A stretch of DNA of 64,000 nt from Enterococcus mundtii (GCF_013394305.1 NZ_AP019810.1:1991501-2055500), one strand, 5' to 3'. Counted from the stretch's first letter, positions 9,982-19,238 are shown. Translations and numbers: made by a program. The notes: generated from the sequence alone by a model not told the origin.

Positions 9982-10416
9982 ATGGGGAAATCAATTGAAC
10001 GTTCGTTAGAAGAATGTCTTTTTTTTAGTGTGAAGAAGCTCGATCGAGTATTGAATAAATTAGCTGATGAAGCTTTCAAGAAAACGGGACTTGCACCTAC
10101 TTATGGATTTATCTTACTGATTTTGAAAGAAAAAAACGGTATTCCTCAAAAAGATATCGCGCAGATGTTGTATTCAGCGCCTTCAACGATTGCACGTTTT
10201 GTAGAAAAGTTAGAATATAAAGGCTATGTCAAAACGGTTACAGAAGGACGGTTATCTTTGGTATTTTTAACTGATGAAGGTCGTGAATTTGTCAAAGAGA
10301 TCGACAGTAGTTGGGATGAGTTGCACCACGCATATAAAGTTGTTTTAGGTGCTGCCGAGAGCGAGCGGCTTTCTCAAGAGCTGAATGAAGCGACCAATAA
10401 ATTACAAAAAAAATAA
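9982..10416 (+). CDS. MarR-family transcriptional regulator
   Basis: The 144-aa protein has the winged-helix MarR layout: N-terminal dimerisation helix, 'YGFILLILKEKNGIPQKDIAQMLYSAPSTIARFVEKLEYKG' recognition region (about residues 42-83) and wing 'YVKTVTEGRLSLVFLTDEGREF'. ATG 9982 follows CAGGAGGTG; the frame further upstream covers the promoter. It precedes an NADH:flavin oxidoreductase, a DJ-1-like protein and an aldo-keto reductase. MarR proteins beside such genes usually sense electrophiles or oxidants and repress the operon. No cysteine is present in the protein, which argues against thiol-based sensing and for ligand binding. Confidence 0.88.
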   Translation: MGKSIERSLEECLFFSVKKLDRVLNKLADEAFKKTGLAPTYGFILLILKEKNGIPQKDIAQMLYSAPSTIARFVEKLEYKGYVKTVTEGRLSLVFLTDEGREFVKEIDSSWDELHHAYKVVLGAAESERLSQELNEATNKLQKK

Positions 10417-10433
10417 AATTTTTTAAACATAAC

Positions 10434-10449
10434 AGTTGCATGTACAACT
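10434..10449. promoter_or_regulatory. Candidate MarR operator
   Basis: AGTTGCATGTACAACT is an imperfect 16-bp palindrome between the MarR gene and the oxidoreductase. It overlaps a possible -35 (TTGCAT) of the downstream operon, where a repressor would act. Confidence 0.45.
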
Positions 10450-10512
10450 AATCGTATGGTTAAATAAATACGAGAAAAAATAAGTGACATTCGTCATATT
10501 GGAGGAAGAAGA

Positions 10513-11619
10513 ATGGCAAAATTCAATGAATCAATCACATTTCCATCAGGTAGTGAGCTGAAAAATCGGTTGATGCTATCACCAATGACTACAGAACTTA
10601 GCTTTTTTAATGGGGTAATCACAAAAGACGAGATCGAATACTATGCACAACGCTCAAAAGGATTAGGAGCAGTGATCACTGGTGCAGCAAATGTGCAAGA
10701 CATCGGTAAAGGTTGGCCAGGGGAATTGAGTATCGCCCATGATGAAATGCTTCCTCGTCTAAGCGAGTTAGCACAAGCCATTCAAGGCGAAGGCGCCAAG
10801 GCAATCGTGCAGATCTTCCATGGCGGTCGTATGACAAGCCGTGCGACATTATCAGGAGAACAAACAGTATCTGCTAGTGCGATTCCGGCAGAACGTCCAG
10901 ATGCCGAAACACCTCGGGCATTAAGTGATGAAGAAGTTAGTGAAACGATCCAAGCATTTGGAGAAGCAACACGCAGAGCCATTGAAGCAGGATTTGACGG
11001 AGTAGAATTACATGGTGCGAATACTTACTTGATCCAACAATTCTTTTCTCCTCATTCGAACCGTAGAGAAGACCAATGGGGTGGTTCTTTAGAGAAACGT
11101 TATCATTTTATTGAAGAATTATTGAAATCTGTCTTCCAAGCAGTTGAAACACACGCAACCAAACCATTTATTGTTGGCTATCGTTTTTCACCAGAAGAAT
11201 TTGAAACACCAGGTATCCGTTTTGAAGAAACGATTTGGTTGATGGAACAATTACGTGAAACGAAATTAGACTATCTGCATGTTTCATTGAACACATATGA
11301 TCGTGTGGCTCGTTCTGAGACCTACAACGAAAAATCAATTCTTGAATATGTCCACGAAGCGATTCAAGGGAAAATCCCGTTAGTAGGTGTCGGGAATGTC
11401 CGTAACCGCGAAGATGTCGAGTCTGTGTTAGCTCATGCGGAACTCGTAGCAGTAGGTCAACAAATGTTGGTAGATCCTGAATGGGCGGTCAAATTATTAG
11501 AAGGTCGAGATGCTGAATTTGTGACGAAACCTTTTTCTGAAGCATACAAAGACTTGTATTTACCAAGTCCGTTGTATAATTTTCTTAATCAACGCTATGG
11601 ATCAACCATCAATATATAA
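10513..11619 (+). CDS. NADH:flavin oxidoreductase (old yellow enzyme family)
   Basis: This 368-aa FMN-dependent TIM-barrel enzyme has the OYE signatures: 'LMLSPMTTE' near the N-terminus, 'IFHGGRM' (about 100-106) and the long block 'GVELHGANTYLIQQFFSPHSNRR' (shown in part) around residues 162-184 with the substrate-binding His. It reduces alpha/beta-unsaturated carbonyls and similar electrophiles with NAD(P)H. GGAGG lies before ATG 10513. It starts a three-gene group with the DJ-1-like and aldo-keto reductase genes, behind a MarR gene, suggesting reactive-carbonyl detoxification. Physiological substrate unknown. Confidence 0.9.
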   Translation: MAKFNESITFPSGSELKNRLMLSPMTTELSFFNGVITKDEIEYYAQRSKGLGAVITGAANVQDIGKGWPGELSIAHDEMLPRLSELAQAIQGEGAKAIVQIFHGGRMTSRATLSGEQTVSASAIPAERPDAETPRALSDEEVSETIQAFGEATRRAIEAGFDGVELHGANTYLIQQFFSPHSNRREDQWGGSLEKRYHFIEELLKSVFQAVETHATKPFIVGYRFSPEEFETPGIRFEETIWLMEQLRETKLDYLHVSLNTYDRVARSETYNEKSILEYVHEAIQGKIPLVGVGNVRNREDVESVLAHAELVAVGQQMLVDPEWAVKLLEGRDAEFVTKPFSEAYKDLYLPSPLYNFLNQRYGSTINI

Positions 11620-11635
11620 GAAAGAAGCTGAAAAA

Positions 11636-12313
11636 ATGAAAGTTTTGATTGTTTTGACAAATGTAGAAAAATACGACAGTATCGAGCGTCCAACAGGTTT
11701 ATGGTTAAGTGAATTGACTCATTTTTATGATGTATTAGTCAAAAACAAGATCGAAGCTGATTTTGTTAGCCCGAATGGCGGATACGTACCATTGGAACCA
11801 AAAAGTATAGTAGATATGGACCAAGTGGATTGGACCTATTACCAAGATGAAGACTTTCGTAATCGTGCGTTAGGGCAAACGTTACGTCCGGATGAAGTGG
11901 ACCCAACAGAGTATACAGCGATTTATTATGCCGGTGGACATGGAACGATGTGGGATTTCCCCGGATCAGAAAGATTAGCAGAGATTGGTTCTGCGATCTA
12001 CAAAAATAATGGGATCGTATCAGCGGTTTGTCATGGTGTCGTAGGCTTATTACCTGTTGTTGATGAAAACGGACAGTCCATTTTAGCTGGACGTAAAGTG
12101 ACTGGCTTTAGTAATGAAGAAGAGGAATTAAATGGAACAACGAATAACGTACCATTCCTGACCGAAGATTCATTGAAGGAAAAAGGGGCCGATTATCAGG
12201 CAGGGAAAGCTTTTACTGAAGTTGTTCATACAGATGGGCGTTTATTAACAGGACAAAACCCACAGTCTGCACATTTATTAGGAGAAAAAGTCGTTGCTGA
12301 ATTGACGAAATAA
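11636..12313 (+). CDS. DJ-1/PfpI superfamily protein (Hsp31-like)
   Basis: The 225-aa protein has the class I glutamine amidotransferase-like fold of the Hsp31 branch: Glu26 in 'GLWLSEL', 'YYAGGHGTMWDF' and nucleophile-elbow Cys132 with His133 in 'SAVCHGVVG'. Members act as glyoxalase III (methylglyoxal to lactate) or protein/nucleotide deglycase and chaperone. ATG 11636 is chosen, 16 bases after the previous stop; ATG 11597 would overlap the upstream gene and has no ribosome site. Its place between an OYE and an aldo-keto reductase supports an aldehyde-detoxifying role. Confidence 0.88.
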   Translation: MKVLIVLTNVEKYDSIERPTGLWLSELTHFYDVLVKNKIEADFVSPNGGYVPLEPKSIVDMDQVDWTYYQDEDFRNRALGQTLRPDEVDPTEYTAIYYAGGHGTMWDFPGSERLAEIGSAIYKNNGIVSAVCHGVVGLLPVVDENGQSILAGRKVTGFSNEEEELNGTTNNVPFLTEDSLKEKGADYQAGKAFTEVVHTDGRLLTGQNPQSAHLLGEKVVAELTK

Positions 12314-12336
12314 CGTGGAGTTTGGAGAGAAAATCA

Positions 12337-13200
12337 ATGATGGAAACACGGACCTTGAACAACGGATTGACAATTCCTGTACTTGGATTTGGTGTCTTTC
12401 AAATCTGGGATCAAGAAGAATGTGAGCAAGTCGTTTTAGAAGCGCTGAATGCTGGCTATCGCCTGATTGATACTGCGGCTGTTTATTACAATGAAGAAGC
12501 CGTTGGTCGGGCAATCAAAAAAAGTGGGATTCCAAGAGAAGAGATCACTATTACAACCAAGTTATGGGTCACTGATGCTTCTTACGAGGGCGCATACAAA
12601 GCGTACGAACGTTCTTTACAAAAATTAGGGGTAGACTATATTGATATTTTCTTGATCCATCAGCCTTACAATGATTATTATGGCGCATGGCGTGTCATGG
12701 AAGAACTCTATGATGCAGGAAAAGTAAAGGCAATCGGAGTCTCTAATTTTTCAACCGGTCGTTTGACTGATTTGATTTTGAATCATCGGATCAAGCCAGT
12801 GATCAACCAAATCGAACAACATCCATACCGTCAACAAAAACAACAAAGAGAAACAGCCACTCATTTTGATGTCGTGACTGAAGCGTGGAGTCCCTTCAAC
12901 CAAGGAAAAGATGGGATCTTTGATGAACTAGTTTTAAAGGAATTAGCTGAAAAATACCATAAAACTGTCCCACAAATCATCCTACGTTGGCAAACACAAC
13001 TAGGGATCATCACGATCCCTAAGTCTGTCCATGTGGATCGTATGAAGCAAAATATCGCCATTTTTGATTTCCGATTAACAGAAGAAGAATTAAATTTGAT
13101 TGAACAGCTCGATCAAGCACCAGAGTCGACCGGACCTCGTGAACATCGCACCTTAGTTGAAAATCTGCATAATATCTCCATTGATCAAGCAAAACAGTAA
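12337..13200 (+). CDS. Aldo/keto reductase
   Basis: The 287-aa NADPH-dependent (beta/alpha)8 reductase shows the catalytic tetrad: Asp in 'LIDTAAVYYNEEAVG', Tyr in the same block, Lys in 'TTKLWV' and His in 'FLIHQPYND'. The C-terminal 'IPKSVHVDRMKQN' binds the NADPH 2'-phosphate. It resembles YvgN/YtbE, which reduce methylglyoxal and other aldehydes. GGAGAG sits 8 bases before ATG 12337 (a second ATG follows at 12340). It is the last gene of the MarR-linked group and is followed by a strong terminator. Confidence 0.9.
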   Translation: MMETRTLNNGLTIPVLGFGVFQIWDQEECEQVVLEALNAGYRLIDTAAVYYNEEAVGRAIKKSGIPREEITITTKLWVTDASYEGAYKAYERSLQKLGVDYIDIFLIHQPYNDYYGAWRVMEELYDAGKVKAIGVSNFSTGRLTDLILNHRIKPVINQIEQHPYRQQKQQRETATHFDVVTEAWSPFNQGKDGIFDELVLKELAEKYHKTVPQIILRWQTQLGIITIPKSVHVDRMKQNIAIFDFRLTEEELNLIEQLDQAPESTGPREHRTLVENLHNISIDQAKQ

Positions 13201-13275
13201 ATGATATGCTGATGTGTAAAAAAAGAGAGCATAGAAGCTTGTAGTGTTTCTAAAAAGTAGTTCTTTAATACTTAG

Positions 13276-13316
13276 TGCGGGTAGAAAACAGTCTTGTTTT
13301 CTACCCGCATTTTTTT
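13276..13316 (+). terminator. Terminator of the MarR-linked operon
   Basis: TGCGGGTAGAAAAC pairs perfectly with GTTTTCTACCCGCA (14 bp) around AGTCTT, followed by seven T. Confidence 0.95.
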
Positions 13317-13467
13317 GTTGAAAAACTTAGAAAACTGGGATCATATCATTCTCTAAACAATTGGATAGGAACGAAGTATCAATCAAGATAGATTGGTGTG
13401 TGATTTTAAAGTATAAGGGTGGTACATTTAGTTTTTTCTTTTCTAATCAACCAGCTTTTCTAGCTAT

Positions 13468-13992
13468 CTAATTGACTTGCATGACGATGACTTTGGTGGC
13501 AATAAAGGTATCGCCAACTTGTTGACCATAAAGATTGACGGATCTTTCAAGCTGTAAGTCTGCTCTTGAGCCTTCAACGATTCGAGAGTTTTGAGTTTGT
13601 GCATTATAAATAACGGCTGTAATCTCAGTCTCACTGGTAATAGTAAAGCTTAATTTTTCGTCAGAGGAGACTGCCATATCATAGATCTCATCATCTTCAT
13701 TTTTTTGATAAAATTTTGTGATCTCTAGTTCAAATTGATCACCATTCATAGACACAAGAATCCCAGACTCATCTGCTTGATCAAGTAAATCATTAGCACG
13801 ATCAAAATCTGTTTGCTCGTTGTTGTTTTGCTCATCATCGCCACTTTGACTCGTTTCGGTTTGTTTTTGCGGGGGAGTGATTTGTGCATTGGTGGGGACG
13901 TTGTCATTGTTCACCTGTGACTGGTTGGTGGTAGAACCACAGCCAGTCAATACTATCGCTAAGAAGAGAATGGATAACATTCTTTTTTTCAT
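13468..13992 (-). CDS. Lipoprotein of the MacAB-like exporter operon
   Basis: The 174-aa precursor has a lipoprotein signal 'MKKRMLSILFLAIVLTGCGS' with the lipobox LTGC, so it is anchored at the outer face of the membrane. A Gln/Asn/Thr-rich linker (about 22-60) precedes a beta-rich C-terminal domain ('SFTITSETEITAVIYNAQ') resembling small OB-like or DUF-type lipoprotein domains; I do not recognise a specific family. ATG 13992 has GGAAGG 7 bases upstream, inside the end of the permease gene region. It is the last gene of adaptor-ATPase-permease-lipoprotein and probably assists that exporter. Confidence 0.75.
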   Translation of the reverse strand: MKKRMLSILFLAIVLTGCGSTTNQSQVNNDNVPTNAQITPPQKQTETSQSGDDEQNNNEQTDFDRANDLLDQADESGILVSMNGDQFELEITKFYQKNEDDEIYDMAVSSDEKLSFTITSETEITAVIYNAQTQNSRIVEGSRADLQLERSVNLYGQQVGDTFIATKVIVMQVN

Positions 13993-14008
13993 AAAAACAC
14001 CTTCCTGT

Positions 14009-15214
14009 TTATTCATATCGTAATGCTTCGATTGGTTTTAATTTCGACGCTTTATAGGCGGGTAAATAACCAAAAATAGTACCGATCAGCATCGAAAAAG
14101 TAACACTGATCAAAATAGAAAGCAGAGATATCGTCAGTGGATACTCTAGCAGATTCAGGGCGACCAGACTGATGATCGTGCCTAAAATAATACCAATCAA
14201 TCCACCAATTACTGATAAGACGATTGCTTCTGTCAGGAATTGTTGCAAAATCACTTTTCGTTTGGCGCCTAATGCCTTCTTTAAGCCAATCTCTCTAGTT
14301 CGCTCTGTCACGCTGACCAGCATCGTATTCATGACTCCAATCCCACCGACTAACAAGGAAATACTGGCAATTCCGCCCAATAAAATCATATTTGAACGAT
14401 TGATATCATCAGTCATCTTCTTTACCTCATCATAATTTCGAATGGAAAAAACAAAATCTGATGGTGGGATGCTTTTTGTCAGTTCATGGCTAGCCTGAAC
14501 GACAGCTGATTCTAACACTTCTGCATTCGTAGCCTGAAACAATACCGTTGGCTTTTGATTAAGTTTCCCTTCAACTAGACGTTGGCTATTTCTAGGAATG
14601 AAAACATATTTCCCTGAAAGTTGATCCGTTTCAGACTCTGCGATACCGATGATTCGAAAAGGTGTTCCATTAATCTCAATCAGTTGATTTAAAGGGTTGC
14701 GATACTGAAAAAAAATCTCTGCCAAGTCAGCTGTGATCAGAGCGACTTGTTTTTGTGATTGTAATTCGGTTTCAGTCATTGCTCTACCTTTAAGAATCTT
14801 ATGAGGCATGATTTCAAAGAAACTTCCATCCATTCCTAATACTACGGCATCGGTCTGTCTCTCTCTTTGAAAGACCGGCAAATTAGCTTCATAGAATAAG
14901 CTGACATTCTTGGCATGATCGATAGTCAGTAATTTTTGGAGTTCACCATCTGATATCTGAGGAGAATAGTCAGGTAGCCGATCATTTCTACCATTTTCTC
15001 CGGCAAGAAAGGCACTTCTGGCGTCATATTCGATACGCATCGAATTAGTAGAACCGCCAATCATCTGCTTTTTCATATTTTCAGTATTTCCATTGATAAT
15101 ACTCACAATGGAAATGATTGAAGCAATCCCAACAATGATTCCTAACATCGTCAACAGGGAGCGTAAGCGATGCTGGTAAATCGATTGAATCGCTAACCGA
15201 ATATTTTCTTTCAT
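14009..15214 (-). CDS. MacB-like ABC transporter permease (FtsX domain)
   Basis: The 401-aa protein has one N-terminal membrane helix ('LLTMLGIIVGIASIISIVSI', about 18-38), a large extracytoplasmic MacB_PCD domain (about 40-265) and a C-terminal FtsX domain with three helices beginning at 'LLGGIASISLLVGGIGVMNTM'. The conserved cytoplasmic loop 'ERTREIGLKKALGAKR' contacts the ATPase. Such permeases drive mechanotransmission rather than classic transport and export peptides or toxic compounds. Its start overlaps the ATPase stop by 4 bases, and the operon also contains an adaptor and a lipoprotein. Confidence 0.9.
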   Translation of the reverse strand: MKENIRLAIQSIYQHRLRSLLTMLGIIVGIASIISIVSIINGNTENMKKQMIGGSTNSMRIEYDARSAFLAGENGRNDRLPDYSPQISDGELQKLLTIDHAKNVSLFYEANLPVFQRERQTDAVVLGMDGSFFEIMPHKILKGRAMTETELQSQKQVALITADLAEIFFQYRNPLNQLIEINGTPFRIIGIAESETDQLSGKYVFIPRNSQRLVEGKLNQKPTVLFQATNAEVLESAVVQASHELTKSIPPSDFVFSIRNYDEVKKMTDDINRSNMILLGGIASISLLVGGIGVMNTMLVSVTERTREIGLKKALGAKRKVILQQFLTEAIVLSVIGGLIGIILGTIISLVALNLLEYPLTISLLSILISVTFSMLIGTIFGYLPAYKASKLKPIEALRYE

Positions 15215-15885
15215 TCTTTGACCTCCTCAACAATCAAACCATCTTTTAAAAGAATTTGACGTTTGGCATAGTCAGCAACCTCTTGTTCATGTGTAATCAA
15301 CACAACTGTCTTTCCCATATCATTTAGATTTGCGAATAGGGACATGATTTCATGACTATTGGCTGTGTCTAAGGAGCCGGTCGGTTCATCAGCTAAAATC
15401 ACATTTGCCTCTCCAACCAGTGCCCGAGCAATGGCTACCCGCTGTTTTTGACCACCAGATAATTGATTGATCCTAAAATCGATTCGGTCAGCCAAACCGA
15501 CACTTTCTAAGGCATGAATAGCACGACGTGTTCGTTCCTCTTGCATGACACCGGCATACAAAAGTGGTAAAGCAACATTTTGTAAAACGGACAATTTTGG
15601 CAATAGTTCAAAATTTTGAAAAACAAAACCAATTTTTTGATTGCGAATCTCAGAAAGATCGTCTTCGTCCATTTGACTGGTTATCTTGCCATCAATTAGA
15701 TAGCTTCCTTTTGTCGGTGTATCTAAGCAGCCGATAATATTCATCAAGGTTGATTTGCCCGAACCTGATCGTCCCATGATAGAAACAAACTCCCCATTGT
15801 CAATTGTTAGATTGATTTTATTCAAGACATGGATTTCACCAAGCCCTTGTTGGAACGTTTTACAGACATCAATTAGTTGGATCAT
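15211..15885 (-). CDS. ABC transporter ATP-binding protein (MacB/LolD type)
   Basis: The 224-aa ATPase shows Walker A 'GRSGSGKS' (about 38-45), Q-loop, signature 'LSGGQKQR' (about 141-148), Walker B 'VILADEPTGSLD' and H-loop 'LITHEQ'. This length and signature define the LolD/MacB cytoplasmic subunit. It overlaps both neighbours (adaptor upstream by 17 bases, permease downstream by 4), so the three are translationally coupled and form one exporter. Confidence 0.93.
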   Translation of the reverse strand: MIQLIDVCKTFQQGLGEIHVLNKINLTIDNGEFVSIMGRSGSGKSTLMNIIGCLDTPTKGSYLIDGKITSQMDEDDLSEIRNQKIGFVFQNFELLPKLSVLQNVALPLLYAGVMQEERTRRAIHALESVGLADRIDFRINQLSGGQKQRVAIARALVGEANVILADEPTGSLDTANSHEIMSLFANLNDMGKTVVLITHEQEVADYAKRQILLKDGLIVEEVKE

Positions 15886-17128
15886 TTGTTCTCACATCCA
15901 TTCCTACTTTGACATCATTTGTGGGAAAGACAAGCTCGCTGTCCAAGTCTAGCTCACTTTCTAGCAAATATATTGCTTCATCCATTTCATCTTCGAACAA
16001 CTCTACTTGTTTTTTGCTGATTTTATGATTTTCAACAACATAAATGAAAGGCTTGTCTTCTTCATAGAAAACGAATGATTTTGGCAGCTTGATTTCTGTT
16101 TGGTTTTCTTCGATCAGTTCCACGAAACAATGAGTACCAATGCTTGGTGGGGTTTCACTTTTATCCAAAGCAACTTCAAAGCTGAATTGAGATAAATTTG
16201 GGTTTGCACCTTGTTCTTCCACAACTACTGAAGGTTCTTTCATATCACCAACTCGTGTGATCTGTCCAGTCCATTGCTGACTACCGCCATTACGATCCTT
16301 TAGTTGAACTTTTTGTCCCGGTTCCAGCTGACTGCGACGGAATTCATCTACGGTCCCTTTTAAAAACAGCCGGCTTGTGTCGACGATAGTCATGAAAGGG
16401 GACTCTGGGGCTGCTTCACTCGCATTCATATTCATTTGTCGTTCATCAATATCTTTGACGATTCCGTCAATACCAGCCTCCACGACATCTGAACCATGTT
16501 GTTCTTTGACGGAGTTCAACTCCAATTCTGCTCGTTCTAGTTCTAAGGTTGCATCGCCTATACTATTCTCTGAATTTTGAGCTTCCATCAATAGTTGACT
16601 TTGTTGCATTTCTAATTCATTTTTGCGGTCTTCTAGCGCTTCTTTATCTTCATCCTTTGCGGTAGTTATTTTTTGTTTGGTCTCTTCCAATTGAGTAGTT
16701 ACCTTGTTGTATTGTTCCCATTTCTGGTTTGTTTGTCGCTGGGCTTGTTCTACTGCACTCCTACGGTTTGCAGTGGTTTGCTCTGCTTCCTTAATAGCTA
16801 AAGATCCTTCAGGGTTAGAATAGACAAACAGCGCTTGTCCGGCTTTCACTTGATCTCCCGTCGCAACCTTTTTTTCGACGACTGAGCCTCGCCCGCTATC
16901 TACCTTCACTTCAATGGTTCTCGCCGGTTCAATGACCCCCACCAAGTGAAAGTCATTTCTAGGTTGCAGATCTTGTAAAGATACACGCGTGATAGCTGGG
17001 GCTTCTCGGCGATCAAGCCTTAAAGCACTTGCCCCAGCTGTACTGCCGATAACCAGTAGAGCACCAGTGACCATGATGGCTTTTTTAAAATTTTTTTTAT
17101 GTTTTCTCAAACCTCTCACCTTCCTCAT
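15869..17128 (-). CDS. Periplasmic-adaptor-like (HlyD/YknX) membrane protein
   Basis: The 419-aa protein has an N-terminal membrane anchor (about 15-33), a biotinyl-lipoyl-like half-domain ('VVEKKVATGDQVKAGQALFVY'), a long coiled-coil hairpin (about 115-205, rich in E/Q/K) and a beta-barrel domain. This is the architecture of YknX-type adaptors that pair with MacB-like permeases in Gram-positives. First gene of the exporter operon. A start at ATG 17128 has AAGGTGAG close upstream. The divergent kinase/response regulator pair probably controls it. Confidence 0.86.
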   Translation of the reverse strand: MRKVRGLRKHKKNFKKAIMVTGALLVIGSTAGASALRLDRREAPAITRVSLQDLQPRNDFHLVGVIEPARTIEVKVDSGRGSVVEKKVATGDQVKAGQALFVYSNPEGSLAIKEAEQTTANRRSAVEQAQRQTNQKWEQYNKVTTQLEETKQKITTAKDEDKEALEDRKNELEMQQSQLLMEAQNSENSIGDATLELERAELELNSVKEQHGSDVVEAGIDGIVKDIDERQMNMNASEAAPESPFMTIVDTSRLFLKGTVDEFRRSQLEPGQKVQLKDRNGGSQQWTGQITRVGDMKEPSVVVEEQGANPNLSQFSFEVALDKSETPPSIGTHCFVELIEENQTEIKLPKSFVFYEEDKPFIYVVENHKISKKQVELFEDEMDEAIYLLESELDLDSELVFPTNDVKVGMDVRTNDPTN

Positions 17129-17183
17129 TGGTTAATTGGATGACTACCTTTATTTAAGCACTTCACCTACAAACGTTTTGAAT

Positions 17184-17255
17184 GATTCTCTTAATATATT
17201 CTGAAGATTTCTTAAGAGATATTCTCTATTCGTTGTATCCTCGCTTTGTTATAAT
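17184..17255. promoter_or_regulatory. Divergent regulatory region between exporter and two-component genes
   Basis: Related TTCTTAAG/CTCTTAA blocks occur at about 17185-17194 and 17209-17219 (TCTTAAGA palindrome at 17210-17217), a pattern typical of response-regulator binding. TGTTATAAT at 17248-17255 is an extended -10 for the kinase gene. Confidence 0.45.
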
Positions 17256-17295
17256 CAAGAATGAATGAAGACTATTTATTTGAAAGGAACTTTTC

Positions 17296-18435
17296 ATGCA
17301 TATTAAACATCCTCGCTTTGTTTTTTCCTTTTTAGGCATCTGCTTATTATTAGGAATCGTTTGGCTAATAAAGGAGACAAGAATCATTCACATGGTCATC
17401 GACGATTTTTTTTCAAAATTTGTCATGCAAGAAGTTGTTGGAACGAGTGACGGGGAAGGGGGGACGATTATTGGAAATTTTGTTGATTGGACGATGATCA
17501 AGCAACTCCTATTAGCATTCTCTCTCTTTCTTATTTTTATCGTTTTCTTAATCAACTATTTTATCTATCGCTACTACTCAAGAAAAAAGATTACACAAAT
17601 CGCTGAAGGCATTCAGCCTTTTTTCTCTGGGTCTACGGAAGCTTCGACTAGAAGTATGCCAATCGATAATGAATTGTTAAAAATAAAAAATACGATGAAC
17701 CGAAATGAAACCCTCCTAAAGGAAGAAACCCAACGAACAAAGGACTTGATCACTTATTTGGCTCACGACTTGAAGACACCTTTAGCCTCCGTGATCGGCT
17801 ACCTCAACTTATTATTGGATACAAAGAACTTAACGAACGAACAAATGGCTCAGTCTCTGACTATCGCTCTTGAAAAGTCTGAACGGTTGGAAACACTGAT
17901 GAATGAATTTTTCGATATTACTCGATTCAATCTTCAAGATATCCAATTGTTTAAACGAGAACTTGATTTTGTGTTCTTATTAAAACAAATCCAGGAAGAA
18001 TTTTACCCGTTGTTGAAAGAAAAAGGACAAGAGGTTCGTTATATCGGACCGGAAAGCTTGAAAATTGAAGCTGATAGTGAACAGTTAGCCAGAGTATTGA
18101 ATAATCTATTGAAAAATGCGATCGCCTACGCACCTGAACATACAATGATCACAATGGAACTATCGGTTTCTGAGCATCAAGCAACCTTTATTCTTGCCAA
18201 TCAAAGTGAGCTCATCGAACAAGAGCAGCTGGAAGCATTATTTGAAAAGTTTTATCGCCTTGATCAAGCCCGTTCAACAAAAACCGGCGGTGCGGGACTA
18301 GGTCTAGCGATCGCCAAAGAAATCATTCTGGCTCATCAAGGAACCATTCAAGCTGCCAGCAAAAATAATGAAATCCAGATGTTTGTTACTTTGCCTTTGG
18401 GTAATACAAAAATGAAGGTATCAGAAAGCAACTAA
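17296..18435 (+). CDS. Sensor histidine kinase (VanS-like)
   Basis: The 379-aa kinase has two membrane helices (about 9-28 and 74-95) with a short ~45-residue extracytoplasmic loop, then the phospho-acceptor His157 in 'YLAHDLKTPLAS', N box 'LNNLLKNAIAYAP' and G boxes 'GAGLGLAIAKE'. The DHp and ATPase domains resemble VanS-type kinases. ATG 17296 follows GAAAGGAAC. The gene precedes its response regulator by 23 bases and diverges from the MacAB-like exporter, so it probably senses a membrane-active compound and induces that exporter. No van ligase genes are present, so this is not a vancomycin cluster. Confidence 0.9.
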   Translation: MHIKHPRFVFSFLGICLLLGIVWLIKETRIIHMVIDDFFSKFVMQEVVGTSDGEGGTIIGNFVDWTMIKQLLLAFSLFLIFIVFLINYFIYRYYSRKKITQIAEGIQPFFSGSTEASTRSMPIDNELLKIKNTMNRNETLLKEETQRTKDLITYLAHDLKTPLASVIGYLNLLLDTKNLTNEQMAQSLTIALEKSERLETLMNEFFDITRFNLQDIQLFKRELDFVFLLKQIQEEFYPLLKEKGQEVRYIGPESLKIEADSEQLARVLNNLLKNAIAYAPEHTMITMELSVSEHQATFILANQSELIEQEQLEALFEKFYRLDQARSTKTGGAGLGLAIAKEIILAHQGTIQAASKNNEIQMFVTLPLGNTKMKVSESN

Positions 18436-18458
18436 GTTGAAAAGGACGGTCGATACGA

Positions 18459-19136
18459 TTGGAAAAAATACTTTTAGTTGAAGATGAAAAAGAAATTTCA
18501 GACCTAATTCTCTTTTATTTGCAGAACGAGAATTTTTTAGTAACGACTTGCTCTGATGGGAAATCTGCTCAAACACAAATTGAACAAAATACATTTTCAC
18601 TGGCAATTCTTGACGTGATGCTACCGGACATCTCTGGGTTCGAACTTTGTAAAGAAATCCGAAAAAATCATAAATATCCGATCATCATGTTGACCGCAAA
18701 AACCGAGGAAATCGATAAGATCACAGGATTGACGATTGGCGCAGACGATTATATTACGAAGCCCTTTCGCCCTTTAGAAGTAATTGCCCGAGTGAAGGCC
18801 CAGATTCGGCGATCCACTCAGTACAATGGATTTGATAAACACAAATTGATCGTTAAAGATTTGGTATTAGATGTTGATAAACGAAAATGTTTTTTACAGG
18901 AAGAGGAGCTTTTTCTGACACCAATCGAATTTTCCATCTTAAAATTATTGATGGAACGCCAGGGACAAGTCATCAGCTCTGAAGAAATGTTTCATGAAAT
19001 TTGGGGCGAAAAATATTATACTTCCTCCAATAATACCATCATGGTCCACATTCGAAATTTAAGAGAAAAAATGCATGACACGCACAAGCAGTCTTCCTAT
19101 ATTAAAACGGTTTGGGGCATTGGCTATAAAATTTAA
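18459..19136 (+). CDS. OmpR/PhoB-family response regulator (VanR-like)
   Basis: The 225-aa regulator has a receiver domain with acidic pair 'VEDEKE', phospho-acceptor Asp in 'LAILDVMLPD' (about residue 51), Thr in 'MLTAKTEE' and Lys in 'YITKPFRP', then a winged-helix DNA-binding domain ('LTPIEFSILKLLM' to 'VWGIGYKI'). TTG 18459 is the start, with AAAGGACGG about 10 bases upstream. Paired with the preceding kinase. The order kinase-then-regulator is the reverse of most VanRS pairs. Confidence 0.92.
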   Translation: MEKILLVEDEKEISDLILFYLQNENFLVTTCSDGKSAQTQIEQNTFSLAILDVMLPDISGFELCKEIRKNHKYPIIMLTAKTEEIDKITGLTIGADDYITKPFRPLEVIARVKAQIRRSTQYNGFDKHKLIVKDLVLDVDKRKCFLQEEELFLTPIEFSILKLLMERQGQVISSEEMFHEIWGEKYYTSSNNTIMVHIRNLREKMHDTHKQSSYIKTVWGIGYKI

Positions 19137-19182
19137 AGCTAAGATCAGAAAGCGTGGCATAAGTCAGGCAGTGTATACGCAC

Positions 19183-19238
19183 AAAAACACAAGGGACATT
19201 CGAAAACCAACAAATTTCGAGTGCTCCTTGTGTTTTTA
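19183..19238 (+). terminator. Terminator after the two-component genes
   Basis: AAAAACACAAGG pairs with CCTTGTGTTTTT; an inner CGAAA/TTTCG stem closes the loop. It ends in a T-run. Confidence 0.8.

Noticed and set aside
17296-19136. Vancomycin-resistance VanRS pair
   Set aside because: Domain similarity only; no vanH/A/X or vanT/C genes, and the pair diverges from an exporter operon.
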